From Zeus faber (taxonomy: Eukaryota > Chordata > Actinopteri > Zeiformes > Zeidae), in the NCBI GenBank assembly GCA_960531495.1, contig OY482848.1, forward strand, positions 37,495,820 to 37,559,819: a stretch of DNA of 64,000 nucleotides. Reading direction: 5' to 3'. Below, piece after piece: positions 1 through 13,000 of the stretch. Made by a program: the position numbers and the translations under genes. The stretch's first letter is position 1. The number at the start of each line of letters is the position of its first letter. Under the pieces are notes generated by a model. It was not told the origin of the DNA and made no database searches. It saw nothing but the letters and a program-made list of their open reading frames with translations.

Positions 1-1325
1 GGTGTTGAAAGCTGAACTATAATCGATGAACAGCATTCTCACATAGGCCCCCTTCTGGCCATCCAGGTGCGTGAGCGTGGTGTGCAGTACCTGGGAGACC
101 GCGTCATCCGTGGATCTGTTCTGCCGGTACGCAAACTGCAACGGGTCCAAGGTGCGGGGGAGGGAGGCGCAGATATCATCCTTAATCAGCCTCTCGAAAC
201 ACTTCATGACCACCGAGGTGAGGGCCACCGGACGGTAGTCATTCAGGCAGGTTGGAGAGGCGATCTTCGGGACAGGAACGACGGTGGACCTCTTGAAGCA
301 GGACAGGACCACTGATTCAGCCAGGGAGATGTTGAATATTGTGGTGAACACCGGAGCTAGCTGGTTAGCACAGGTCTTCAGTACTCGTCCAGATATGCCA
401 TCTGGGCCCGCAGCTTTCCTGGTGTTCACCCGCATCAAAGCCCTCCTGACCTCGTGCACGGACACTGAGAGTGCGCTTTTTTCAGGTTGGCCCTGTTAAA
501 GTCCCCAGTCACCACCACAGCCGCGTCGGGATGTCTGTTCTGAAATCCGCACAACACATCGTACAGAACCGACAGAGCTGCGTCGGTGTCCGCTTGCGGT
601 GGGATATAAACGGCTGTAATGATGACCGTGCTGAATTCCCGGGGGAGATAAAATGGACGGCATAGTATGGTCAGCTGTTCCAGGTTCGGCGAGCAGGAGT
701 GGGAGAGGAATTTGGTGTTGTTGGCGTTACACCAGCGGTTGTTTACCATTAGGCAGACGCCTCCACCTTTGGATTTCCCCGACTCTCCCGTTCTGTCGCC
801 GCGGAACACGGAGAAGGCCTCGGCTGGACGTATGGCTTCATCCGGCACCAGTGGGTTCAGCCATGTTTCCGTCAGGCAGAGGACGCAACAGTTCCTCGTG
901 TCTCGCTGGAATTGAATCCTCGCTCGAAGTTCATCCATCTTGTTCTCCAGGGACTGGACGTTCGCAAGAAGGATGCTTGGCAGAGGTGGACGGTAAGGTT
1001 GCGTCCTCATTCTGACCCGAATGCCGCCTCGTTTACCTCGGTGCTTCCTCCGTGGGCCGGCTCGTGGAACAGCGACTCCATTTTTGTTGTAGTTGTTGTT
1101 GCGAGTGTTCCCGCGTAGGATTTCCGCCGGCCACTCTGCTCCCACGGATGAAAAGTCCCAAAGTTGTTCGTTTAGGGAAATTTTTATATCCATGAGTGCA
1201 TCGCGGCCGTATGAGTTAATTGTTGATGTTTTTCTGGCGAACATTGTGATTAAAAAAAGGAAAAAAATACTAAAGTAACCGGAGCGCCGGCGCAGGCGAC
1301 CGCTAGGGGCGGCGCCACTATCGCC
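1..1325 (-). mobile_element. CR1/Rex1-type LINE, 5' part with internal deletion (copy 1)
   Basis: This is a non-LTR retrotransposon read on the minus strand. Its 5' end (GGCGATAGTGGCGCCGCC) is near 1325 and it runs off the left edge. The frame at 435-1343 carries an apurinic-endonuclease-like domain with [14 protein letters not shown], the catalytic-type ETW of CLTETWL, and TGDFNRA. Positions 1-470 carry the start of the reverse transcriptase ([32 protein letters not shown]). Compared with copy 2 at 11231-15163, about 740 bases between the endonuclease and RT are missing; the junction lies near 475-490 at an AAAAAAG run, and RT is thrown out of frame. It is therefore a dead copy. The clade is my judgement from RT motifs. 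Confidence 0.85.
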
Positions 1326-1329
1326 ATTT

Positions 1330-1725
1330 ATTATATATACCAACTACTACTACAATACTACTACATCATAACTACTACTACAATACTACTACATCATAAC
1401 TACTACTTCAATACTACATTACAACTACTACAATACCACCACTACAATACTACTACAATACTACTTCTACACTACTACATCATTACTTCTACAATACTAC
1501 ACTACTACTACTACTACTACTACACTACTACTACAATATGACTACATTACTACTACCACACTACTACTACTACTACAACACTACTACTACTACTACATTA
1601 CTACTACTACACTACTACTACTACTACATCATTACTACATCTACAATACCACATTACTACTGCTACATTACTATACTACTACTACTACTACTACTACAGT
1701 TTTCTTTATTCTCCAATAAAACTCC
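1330..1725. repeat. (ACT)n trinucleotide microsatellite
   Basis: Imperfect ACT/CTA triplets interspersed with CAATA run for about 390 bases directly beyond the 5' end of LINE copy 1. The reading frame across it is an artefact of the triplet period. Confidence 0.95.
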
Positions 1726-1840
1726 TTATCTTTCTACCCTTGGGTGTTTGGGAGTCCCTTCCAGAAAAAGAAAACATTTGAATCGCTTCTCTAAATGACT
1801 CTACAACAAAAAAAATCAATCAAGTTGTGAACTTTGTATG

Positions 1841-3930
1841 CTTGATGGTATGTAACTACTGTGTCACATGTTGTACATGATGGTATGTAACTACTGTGTC
1901 ACATGTTGTACTTGATGGTATGTAACTACTGTGTCACATGTTGTACATGATGGTATGTAACTACTGTGTCACATGTTGTACTTGATGGTATGTAGCTACT
2001 GTGTCACATGTTGTACTTGATGGTATGTAGCTACTGTGTCACATGTTGTACATGATGGTATGTTACTACTGAGTCACATGTTGTACTTGATGGTATGTAG
2101 CTACTGTGTCACATGTTGTACATGATGGTATGTTACTACTGAGTCACATGTTGTACTTGATGGTATGTAACTACTGTGTCACATGTTGTACATGATGGTA
2201 TGTAACTACTGTGTCACATGTTGTACATGATGGTATGTAACTACTGTGTCACATGTTGTACATGATGGTATGTAACTACTGTGTCACATGTTGTACATGA
2301 TGGTATGTAACTACTGTGTCACATGTTGTACATGATGGTATGTAACTACTGTGTCACATGTTGTACATGATGGTATGTAACTACTGTGTCACATGTTGTA
2401 CATGATGGTATGTAACTACTGTGTCACATGTTGTACATGATGGTATGTAACTACTGTGTCACATGTTGTACTTGATGGTATGTAACTACTGTGTCACATG
2501 TTGTACATGATGGTATGTAACTACTGTGTCACATGTTGTACATGATGGTATGTAACTACTGTGTCACATGTTGTACATGATGGTATGTAGCTACTGTGTC
2601 ACATGTTGTACTTGATGGTATGTAACTACTGTGTCACATGTTGTACATGATGGTATGTAACTACTGTGTCACATGGTATGTAACTACTGTGTCACATGTT
2701 GTACTTGATGGTATGTAGCTACTGTGTCACATGTTGTACATGATGGTATGTTACTACTGAGTCACATGTTGTACTTGATGGTATGTAGCTACTGTGTCAC
2801 ATGTTGTACATGATGGTATGTTACTACTGAGTCACATGTTGTACTTGATGGTATGTAACTACTGTGTCACATGTTGTACATGATGGTATGTAACTACTGT
2901 GTCACATGTTGTACATGATGGTATGTAGCTACTGTGTCACATGTTGTACTTGATGGTATGTAACTACTGTGTCACATGTTGTACATGATGGTATGTAACT
3001 ACTGTGTCACATGTTGTACATGATGGTATGTAACTACTGTGTCACATGTTGTACATGATGGTATGTAACTACTGTGTCACATGTTGTACTTGATGGTATG
3101 TAACTACTGTGTCACATGTTGTACATGATGGTATGTAACTACTGTGTCACATGTTGTACATGATGGTATGTAACTACTGTGTCACATGTTGTACATGATG
3201 GTATGTAGCTACTGTGTCACATGTTGTACTTGATGGTATGTAACTACTGTGTCACATGTTGTACATGATGGTATGTAACTACTGTGTCACATGTTGTACT
3301 TGATGGTATGTAGCTACTGTGTCACATGTTGTACATGATGGTATGTTACTACTGAGTCACATGTTGTACTTGATGGTATGTAGCTACTGTGTCACATGTT
3401 GTACATGATGGTATGTTACTACTGAGTCACATGTTGTACTTGATGGTATGTAACTACTGTGTCACATGTTGTACATGATGGTATGTTACTACGGTGTCAC
3501 ATGTTGTACTTGATGGTATGTAACTACTGTGTCACATGTTGTACATGATGGTATGTAACTACTGTGTCACATGTTGTACTTGATGGTATGTAACTACTGT
3601 GTCACATGTTGTACATGATGGTATGTTACTACTGTGTCACATGTTGTACATGATGGTATGTTACTACTGAGTCACATGTTGCACTTGATGGTATGTTACT
3701 ACTGTGTCACATGTTGTACTTGATGGTATGTTACTACGGTGTCACATGTTGTACTTGATGGTATGTTGTTACTGTGTCGCATGTTGTACTTGATGGTATG
3801 TTACTACTGAGTCACATGTTGTACTTGATGCTATGCTACTACTGTGTCACATGTTGTACTTGTTGGTATGTTACTACTGTGTCACATGCTGTACTTGATG
3901 GTATGGTACTACATGTTGTGCTTGATGGTT
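1841..3930. repeat. 35-bp minisatellite, about 60 copies
   Basis: The unit starts CTTGATGGTATGTAACTACT and continues GTGTCACATGTTGTA. Units are 35 bases apart with two internally shortened ones (near 2675 and at 3894-3920). Variants are CTTG/CATG at the start, TGTAAC/TGTAGC/TGTTAC in the middle and GTGTC/GAGTC. The last partial unit ends about 20 bases before the splice acceptor of the zinc-finger gene's first visible exon. Confidence 0.97.
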
Positions 3931-3949
3931 CAACTGTGTTTACTTACAG

Positions 3950-4012
3950 GACAGCATCATTGACACTGACATGGAAAACCTGGATATCTGCAACATGACT
4001 TCATCGCAAGTG
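3950..4012 (+). CDS. Candidate internal exon of the zinc-finger gene
   Basis: The acceptor TTTACTTACAG precedes GACAGCATCATTGAC, and the donor GTGAGA follows CAAGTG. It has 21 open codons, phase 0 at both ends, and encodes [20 protein letters not shown] plus V. It joins in frame to the exon at 5862. I do not recognise the peptide. Codon use looks coding-like and the sequence is unique among surrounding repeats, but no homology could be tested. Confidence 0.45.
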
Positions 4013-7000
4013 GTGAGAAATATGTTTTCTGTTGTACACACAGGGTTCTCACCAGGTCCTTGAGGTGCTAGAATTTTGTCCTCAGAAATCTAAGTTCTGG
4101 AATACTTTGAAAACAGCCACCTTTGTGATAAGTGCTTGAAAGGTCCTGGAAAAAAGCCACAAAACGCAATAATTGGAAATCTGTGATTTCCCCCATAGTT
4201 TTGTTATTCAGATCGTAATTTAATAATATAATAATATTTTAATAATAATGTAATAATAATATAATCATAATACTATAATGATATTTTACTAATATTTTTA
4301 TAATAATAATAATAATATAGTATAATAATAATAATATTTTAATAATATAATAATAATAATATTTCCTGAATCACTTTGTATGACATAGATCAGTGATTCT
4401 CAAACTTTTTTGTAGTGGACCCCTCAAAGATCTTTTTTCAGCTGAGTACCTTCACTGGCATTGTGAGGAAAATAAGAAAATTAACATAAATGATGTGCTG
4501 TATGTGCGTCTTATGCCCAGCGTACCCCTTCCCTAGGGGTAGTACTGCATGCATTGAATCTACTGCACGGGGCAGAGTTACCCCCATTTGATGACAATGA
4601 CAATGAGATAAATTCAAAACTAGATTAGACAAACATTATATTTTAATTAATAAAGGGGTAGTGCTTAGAAAATAACTGAAGTCCTTGAATTTAATTTTGT
4701 AATGCCAGAATGAACCTTGAGTAAAATAACAATGACTTTATGCGTGTAACAACAAGAGGCCAATGTCCTACCGCACCACCTGTCTGTCAGACTGACACCA
4801 CCTTATCTTGAGGAAAGTAGAAACATAAAGCTGCAAAAAGAATAGATTTAAAACACCTGGACCTGATCACACAACTGCACATTCCATTGAAATGTACAAT
4901 GTCTACATGCAATTAAAAGGCACAAATCCATTATTCTTAATAAGAATACACTCAGCCTTTCCTGAACCATCTAAATTAATCAGATACCTTTTTATGCATT
5001 AAAAATCCAGTCATTTTTTTCAGACTGCCAAAAAAACTGATCTCAAAATGAATATAGAATGAATATCAATATTGTTTAGCTCTGATAGGTGGAATAAGAC
5101 ATCATACAAGCTAGTCTGAATGTTTTCCTTTTCTCTACGCTATGAAACTGATAAGGTTTCATTATTAAAGTCTAGTGTTAAATATCATATTTTTATCTTA
5201 ACGTATTCTCAACTGGGGCATCCCGGTGGCTCAACACCAGCTGAGCTTTACTGCACATATCTGTATATACAAATAGTCTATCTCATATCATAACTCGATT
5301 CCCTTTACTTCTATTTTGTAACCCCACTTTCTATTACCTTTTTGAGTCTTACTTTATTTTAATTTAGTTTTTTTTATATAATTCTATTCTCTTACTGCAT
5401 TACGTTTTAGGAATCAGTTTCAGTTAGTTGCTAGGTAAGAATTAGGTTAGCTATTATGTTTGGTTTACTAACTATAGTGCATAATCTCCGGGTGCGTTGC
5501 AAAGACATTTCACTGCATACAGTATATGTATGAAAGTATGTATATGTATGTGACAAATAAACCTCTTGAATCTTGAAATCAATCATAGAAGTGTGCGTGC
5601 CAAATATAACTGATCCAGCGACCCAGGTTCAAATCCAGCCTGCAGTCATTTGCTAGATGTCTCTCTTCCCCTTGCCCATTATTTTTCTTGTCTCCAATAA
5701 AGCTACCAAAAAAAATGGATTCTCAAAGATAATAGGATTTTTGTGAGAGAATGCAAGGAGAGTTGATTATTGAAGCATGAAAGTTGTTGAAGTCTTTAAC
5801 TCCAGCTCTACTTGCGATGTTATTTATTAGTTATTAAAGTGTGTGTGCTTGAAACTTGCAGCCGTTTCTTCCCTACATCGTGATCACACACACTGCAGCG
5901 CCGCTCGTCTCGCAGCTGCAGGGACAAACCCTGACCACGCCCATCATTTACACACATCCAATAGGAGAACAACAACACAGGAATCAATCACACATCCAGC
6001 CAATCGGCATTGAGCAAGGTAAAGGATGATTAAAGCGACATCATTTTATTTATGCTAAAAGTGTAGGTGTCTGAGTTTTCCTCCCTGTGTCTGTATTTCA
6101 GTGTTGCCTCCAGAGCTCCAGCAGCTGTCTGTCTGTAAAGAGGAGCAGCAGGAGAGGAGCCCCAGTCTGGTCAAGGTGGAGCCAGAGCCTCCACACATTA
6201 AAGAGGAAGAGGAGGAGTTCCATGTGAAGAGAGAACATGATGAAGAGTGGCCCCGGCTTGGTCAGTGCCAAACTGAGGAGAAGAGAGAGGCAGAACCTGT
6301 AGCCAGCACCTCAACTGAACAGATTAAAGCAGAAGTAGTAGAAATAGAAGTAGAAATAGATCCAGAAGATCCAGCTGCCGCTTTAGAACCAAGTGGTGCT
6401 GAGCAGCTCCTCTCTTCACACTCTTCTGAGACTGAAGACAGCGATGGAGATTGGAAGTCCACAGAACCCTCGTCAGGTAACTGTTTGTTTTCTTTCTCTC
6501 ATCAAGCTCTCCCGCTTTGTCATTGAGTTGGGTACGTTTTTTATTTAAGCCCCTCATGCTGAACCCAGCGACCTTGTGAAGGAGCCTCATTTCGGCTGCC
6601 TGTACACTATTTGATTGGTCACTACTGAAAGCTGATGACCATCTGTGAACATCGTAAAATAGACTGGTAATTTGAGATCTTTCCTCCTTGCTCTGCTCTC
6701 TCCACCATGATGGTCCTGTACAGGGCCTACATGACTCCAGACGCCTCCTTCATCAGTCTTTCAATCTCATATTTCCATTCACCCTCACCCATCCACACAA
6801 CCCTGCACTGCTTTATCATCCAACACTTGTTCTTCTACCAATGAAGCAGTGGAAGATGTTTATATCAGTTCGTGTTAAGTGAGTGGTCGACTTCTTCTGC
6901 TGACCTCAATCGGTTCAAACACGTTCTTCAGTGACACCATTAGCCCATTGCATGGCAGTTGGCTGAAGCTACTCTCCTGGCTCCTCTCAAAGCGGTGTAA

Positions 7001-10000
7001 CAACTGTTCTACTCTGATCTACTCAGTTCTACTCTGAGGTAGCAGTCCATTATTTCCTCACTTACCACCATCTTGGTGCAGTGTACACCAGGCTTTGGGC
7101 AGATTTACCATTAAATCGTCCATCGTCGATTGACTCCATCGATTGCGATTAACATTGATGACAGATGATTTATTTATTACATTTTTTTAATACAACAGGA
7201 AAAATCCAGGCATTGAAACGGTGTAAGTGCAGTTTACCGTGTTCTGAAACTGGAGCGGGGGGAGAGGGGGCGAAGGCTCTCGCCCTCTCTGTTCAGGACT
7301 GTCGATTAACTGCTGGTGATTGGATCTCACTTCCCAGCTCTAAAGGCCCATGCATGGACATTAAGAGGGGCAGGTCAAAAATGGAAGTAAAGGGACATGG
7401 ACCCCCAGCTGCATTTCTAGGCAATTTGCCACTTTAGGCAAATGAAGCAACACCGTGCAGTGAAATCATGGGCGCCCACGATGGTGTGCATGTTCTATGC
7501 ACACGCTAACCTGCTCTGGGATATTCAAGATTTATATATGGAATGTTTTACTGTATATTTAGTTCTTTGAAATAATAACTATATATTATTTGTTATGAAA
7601 CATCGCAAGTTACGACATTTTCCTACAGCAGTGGGATACCACAGCAAGATGGTGGCGCTATTGACATACTATGGCTGCAGGTTTCAAATCTGTTTCTGAC
7701 CTTTTTTACTATTAATGATAAGGAAACACAGGTGTTATTTGCACAATCTATACCTTTTCCAGTATGTGATAAACAATAAGCTGTCTTGAGCCTCACCTTC
7801 AAATTATGACAATTTTGAGCGTGCCGGGCGTGTGACATTATGTAATTATGGGCTGGAACATGACACATGTTTGACTGCCTTGGACTCTGTCGCCCCATAC
7901 AAAGACAAAAAGGCAAATAAACATTCCAGCCCTGGCTAAATGAAATCACCCAGGACCTAAAGAGAGACTGGTGGAAAAAATAACAAAAATGGAAGAAGAG
8001 TGGTTTAAACGTATTTCTTGAGATCTGGAAAGACGCTATGCACAATTATCAAAGGGCAGTTAAAGAAGCAAGAGCTTCAGCTTTCTTCTCTAACCTGATT
8101 GTTGCAAACAATTCCAAAATCAGAATTTTCCCCCTCCTTTAAAGAAACCAAACCTTGATCCCTCTGTTCTTAACATTTTTAGGCCCATTTCTAAACTTCC
8201 ACTTTTTTCTTAACAATTCTAGAGAAGGTGTTATCAACCCAGCTTTTAGCTTTTGTGTGTCATAATAACATCTTTGAGAAATTATTGTGGTTTTAGAGCT
8301 TTACATGGCACAGAAACTGCCCCCCTCAAAGTAACCAAAAATATCCTTTTAGCAGACGATAGGGGGATAGTGCAATCTTAATTATTTTAGAAATCAGTGC
8401 AGCCTTTGACGCTGTAGATCACGCCATTTTAATTGACCGTCTTAACACCCTGGTTGGCATCAAGGACACTGCACTTGCCAGGTTTTATTCCTACATTTTA
8501 GAAAGAACCATTGCAGTCTCCATAAGTAGCGACTTATCCGCTACAGCTGAAATTACTTGTGGTGTACCGCAAGGTTCTATTTTAGGTCCAATATTATTTT
8601 CAATCTAAGTGCTGCCTCTTGGCCAAATTATCCAAAGACCCAGTGTCTCTTTTCATTGCAATGCAGATGACACACAGATATACCTTACTCTGAGACCTGG
8701 TGACCCAAACAGCCTCGCTGCTGTTGTAGATTGTCTCAATGATATCAACTGTTGGATGCACAGAATTTTCTTCAGCTCAATAATTCAAAATCATATTGTT
8801 CACGCTGCCAAATTGACACTCTGTCTGCAAATATGAAGTCTGTTGCCAGAAACTTGGGAGTACTGTTTGACTGTTTGACAGCTAAACACATGGCTCAATG
8901 CTGGGCTAGGACTCTCTGTTAAGCTCTCTACATCTGTGAATAGCCACTGTGTACGTCAGTTCCTTTTTTTTCAGGTCAGTGCGTTACTTCATGTAAGTGC
9001 ATTACTTTGTTGAATCACTCCCAACTTTACATGATAACTTTACCCAGAGTTTAACATCCAACAAGATGGAGCATTTGGGGATGAGCGCTGGCTTTTTGGC
9101 CTTCTTGGCTGCGTACTCTTCCAGGCGCTTCTCCTTGAGGCGCTCCACCGCGGTGTCCGCCTCTTCATCACTGCCGAACAGGTCCATGTCATCGTCGTTG
9201 CCATCACCGTTTTCTACCTTCGCCTGTTGGACTGGGGCAGCTTTGGCGCATGGAACTGTTCCGCTAGCAGGGCATTACAGATTTTGGATTGTTCGCACTG
9301 TGATATCCCTACTATTTCCTGGCTTTGACCTTTGCCTGAACTATTTTTTCGGATTTTGGAACTTGGACTTTGGCTTGGCTCGCGCCCGGCGAGCTTAGTG
9401 TATTGCTAACTACGCCGGCATTGATGCCTACCTCTTCGGACTGAAAGAACTGTTTGTGCCTGGTCGACAGACTCAGCGCTCTAGAGAAGTCAGTCTTTAA
9501 AGACACCCACAGTCTGCGTGAGGTTGGGAAGAAAAATAATGAATTGTTTGTGCGTCTGAGCTCCATCGCCAGCGCTCAGGCTAAGCACATCTCCTGCTCC
9601 ATGTCCTCCACTGTGATCGGACCGGACTCTGACTCCACTCTCTCTTGGCCCGGATCCATTCTCACTGTAGGTGAGTCGGGTCCATCTAACCCCCAGCCGG
9701 CTGTGATAGAGGAGCCATGGCCAAAGTCCTCGACCTGATCCACCCCAGAGCCCTGGACCCTGGCGGTGAGCAGTGGCTGGCGTTGGAGCGCCCCTCGGCT
9801 GCTCTATGCCGGAGACTCTACGGCTGGAGAACAGTTTCCAAGCCCTGAAGCCCTCAGTTGATGTCAGGGATATGTGGGAGTTCCCCCACATGGGGGGTGG
9901 GGGGGTCAAAACTCTCTGCTACCCGGGTGCCGCTTCCAGGATATACTGTAGACTTGAAAGCCCCACCGCTGCTGGATCAAAACCCGTCTGTCGCCACTGT

Positions 10001-13000
10001 TCTCATCCACGTTGGAACCAACGATCTCAGGAACAAACAATCTGAGACACTTAAGAGGACATTATGAAGCTTATTGACAGTCTTCTACAGTCAGACCGCT
10101 GGTTCACCGTCTCTGGCCCGCTGCAGTGTCCCAGCTTGGAGACTGCTGCTCCCCCAACATACCATTTTTGGTCAACTTTGGCTCCCTCTTAAACCGTCCG
10201 AAGGTCTTCAGATGTGATGGAAACTTTCACAGATCATGTCTCCTCGCCATGAACATAGAAATTACATTGAAATCCTCTCTTCACTACTGATTTTTAGTGA
10301 GTCCCATCCACTCTACTGACCTTAATGACTCTCACTCTGCTAAACAAATTCCTGTAATTATAAACAATAGCCCCAAATCACGTAACTTCCCTGTAACATA
10401 CAGGCATCGAAACTACTATCAGTCCCCCACAAAGCCATGCACCTAGAACAATTAAAATGTCTCTATTAACGTTAGGTTCCTATTGAATAAGTCATTTTTA
10501 GTTAATGAGCTTATAAGGACCCATAACCTGGATTTCGCTACTCTGAGACCTGACTTGACAGAAATTGCACAGCTGCACTCATTGAGACAACGCCTCCTAA
10601 TTTCAAATTCATCCGAACAACTAGAGCTGATAAGAGAGGTGTGGAATAGCTGCTGTCTTCTCTGATATCTATACCTGCAAGGAAATCCTCCTCAGAGAAT
10701 TCACGTCTTTTGAACACCTTGCTCTATCTATAAACAGCAGTACACCGATTTTAATCATCAGTCTCTCGGCCACCAAAATCTAAATGTGGCTTTCTTGATG
10801 AATTCTCTGAGCTACTCTCCAAGGTCTCCGCTGATTATGATTGTGTAATTGTCTCAGGTGATTTTAATATTCATGTTGATAATCAAACTGACCCAGATGC
10901 TTAACCCTTCATGAGCCTATTTAAGGCATTTGAACTCACTCAGCATTTTTCTGGACCCACCCACAATAAGGGGCATACTCTGGAATTGGTCAAATCAAAA
11001 GGACTTAATATCACTTTGCCCTGCATCATGGATGTTGCTATTTCAGATCACTGTTGCATATTCTTTGACGTGTCTGCTCTTCCTGTACAACAGAGGGGAA
11101 CCCCAACAATTAAAAAAACTTATCATTAACAATAACACCATTGAAACCTTTAAGAGAACTGTAAATGAGTTACTGCTGTTCAAGGCATCATCAACTAAGG
11201 ATCCTGTGAACAACTTCAACTCAAAAATACATAGGCGATAGTGGCGCCGCCCCTTGCAGTCGCCTGCGCCGGCGCTTCGGTTGACTCTTGCACTTTTTAG
11301 TATTTTTTTCCATTTTTTATCATAATGTACGCCAAAAAAGCATCGGCAGTTACCTCATACGACCGCGATGCACTCATTGATAGAAAAATGTCCCNNNNNN
11401 NNNNNNNNNNNNNNNNNNNNNNNNNNNNNNNNNNNNNNNNNNNNNNNNNNNNNNNNNNNNNNNNNNNNNNNNNNNNNNNNNNNNNNNNNNNNNNNNNNNN
11501 NNNNNNNNNNNNNNNNNNNNNNNNNNNNNNNNNNNNNNNNNNNNNNNNNNNNNNNNNNNNNNNNNNNNNNNNNNNNNNNNNNNNNNNNNNNNNNGAAGCA
11601 CCGAGGTAAACAAGGCGGCACATGGGTCAGAATGAGGACGCAACCTTACCGTCCACCTCGGCCAAGCATCCTACTTGCCAATGTCCAGTCCCTGGAGAAC
11701 AAGATGGATGAACTTCGAGCGAGGATTAAATTCCAGCGAGACACGAGGAACTGTTGCGTCCTCTGTCTGACGGAGACATGGTTGAACCCACTGGTGCCGG
11801 ATGAAGCCATACGTCCAGCCGAGGCCTTCTCCGTGTTCCGCAGCGACAGAACGGAAGAGTCGGGGAAATCCAAAGGTGGAGGCGTCTGCCTAATGGTAAA
11901 CAACCGCTGGTTGTAACGCCAACAACACCCAATTCTTCTCCCACTCCTGCTCGCCCAACCTGGAACAGCTGACCATCCTATGCCGTCCATTTTATCTCCC
12001 CCGGGAATTCAGCACAGTCATCATTACAGCCGTTTATATCCCACCTCAAGCGGACACCGACGCAGCTCTGTCGGTCCTGTACAATGTGTTGTGCGGATTT
12101 CAGAACAGACATCCCGACGCGGCTGTGGTGGTGACTGGGGACTCTTACAGGGCCAACCTTAAAAAAGTTCTGCCTAATTTCCACCAACACATTACGTGTG
12201 CCACCAGGGGAAAAAGAACTTTGGACCATTGTTAAACACCTTACAAGGACGGATACAAGACCGTCTCGCTCCCTGCTTTCGGGAAATCAGATCACGCCAC
12301 GATCTCGCTGGTTCCTGTTTACAGGCCTCTGATCGCGCAAGAACTGGTGGTAACGAGGGAAGTGAAGCGGTGGATGGACCAATCGGAGGCTGCGCTTCAG
12401 GACGCTCTGACTGACGTAGACTGGGACATGTTCCCATCAACTTCATGTGACGTCAGCGAGTTTACGGAGGTTGTAAGTTTTGTGACTACGCTAGCAGACA
12501 TCGTTCCCACAGTGAAAGTTCGGAGCTTTCCATACCAGAAACCGTGGGTTGATATATCCATTCGCTGCGCTCTGAATGCTCGCACGGCCGCTTAGAACGA
12601 CGGTCTTGTATCTGGAAATATGGACAATTACAAAGCGGCGTCATACAATCTGCGGAGGGCGGTGAAGGACGCTAAACGGACGTACAGAGAGACTGTGGAG
12701 CTACAGATGGAGTGGGGGGACACAAGACGCTTGTGGGAGGGGCTGCGGACTATTACGAATTACAACAGCATCTCCTCCCCAGCCACGGGTGTGGACGCCT
12801 CCCTGGCCAACCAACTGAACTCCTTTCGTGCGTGGTTCGAGTCTCGCAACAGCACCGCTAGCTCGCCGGCTAATTGGAGTTACACCGCTGGGGATGAGCG
12901 CGCACTCTGTGTCCGTGCACGAGGTCAGGAGGGCTCTGATGCGTGTGAACACCAGGAAAGCTGCGGGCCCAGATGGCATATCTGGGCGAGTACTGAAGAC

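Noticed and set aside
1841..3930. Possible CRISPR-like array
   Set aside because: Units are head-to-tail with no unique spacers, in a eukaryotic intron or flank.
9454..10067. Cellular lipase/esterase gene (HVGTND motif)
   Set aside because: The motif belongs to L2-type ORF1; endonuclease follows directly and frames are broken.
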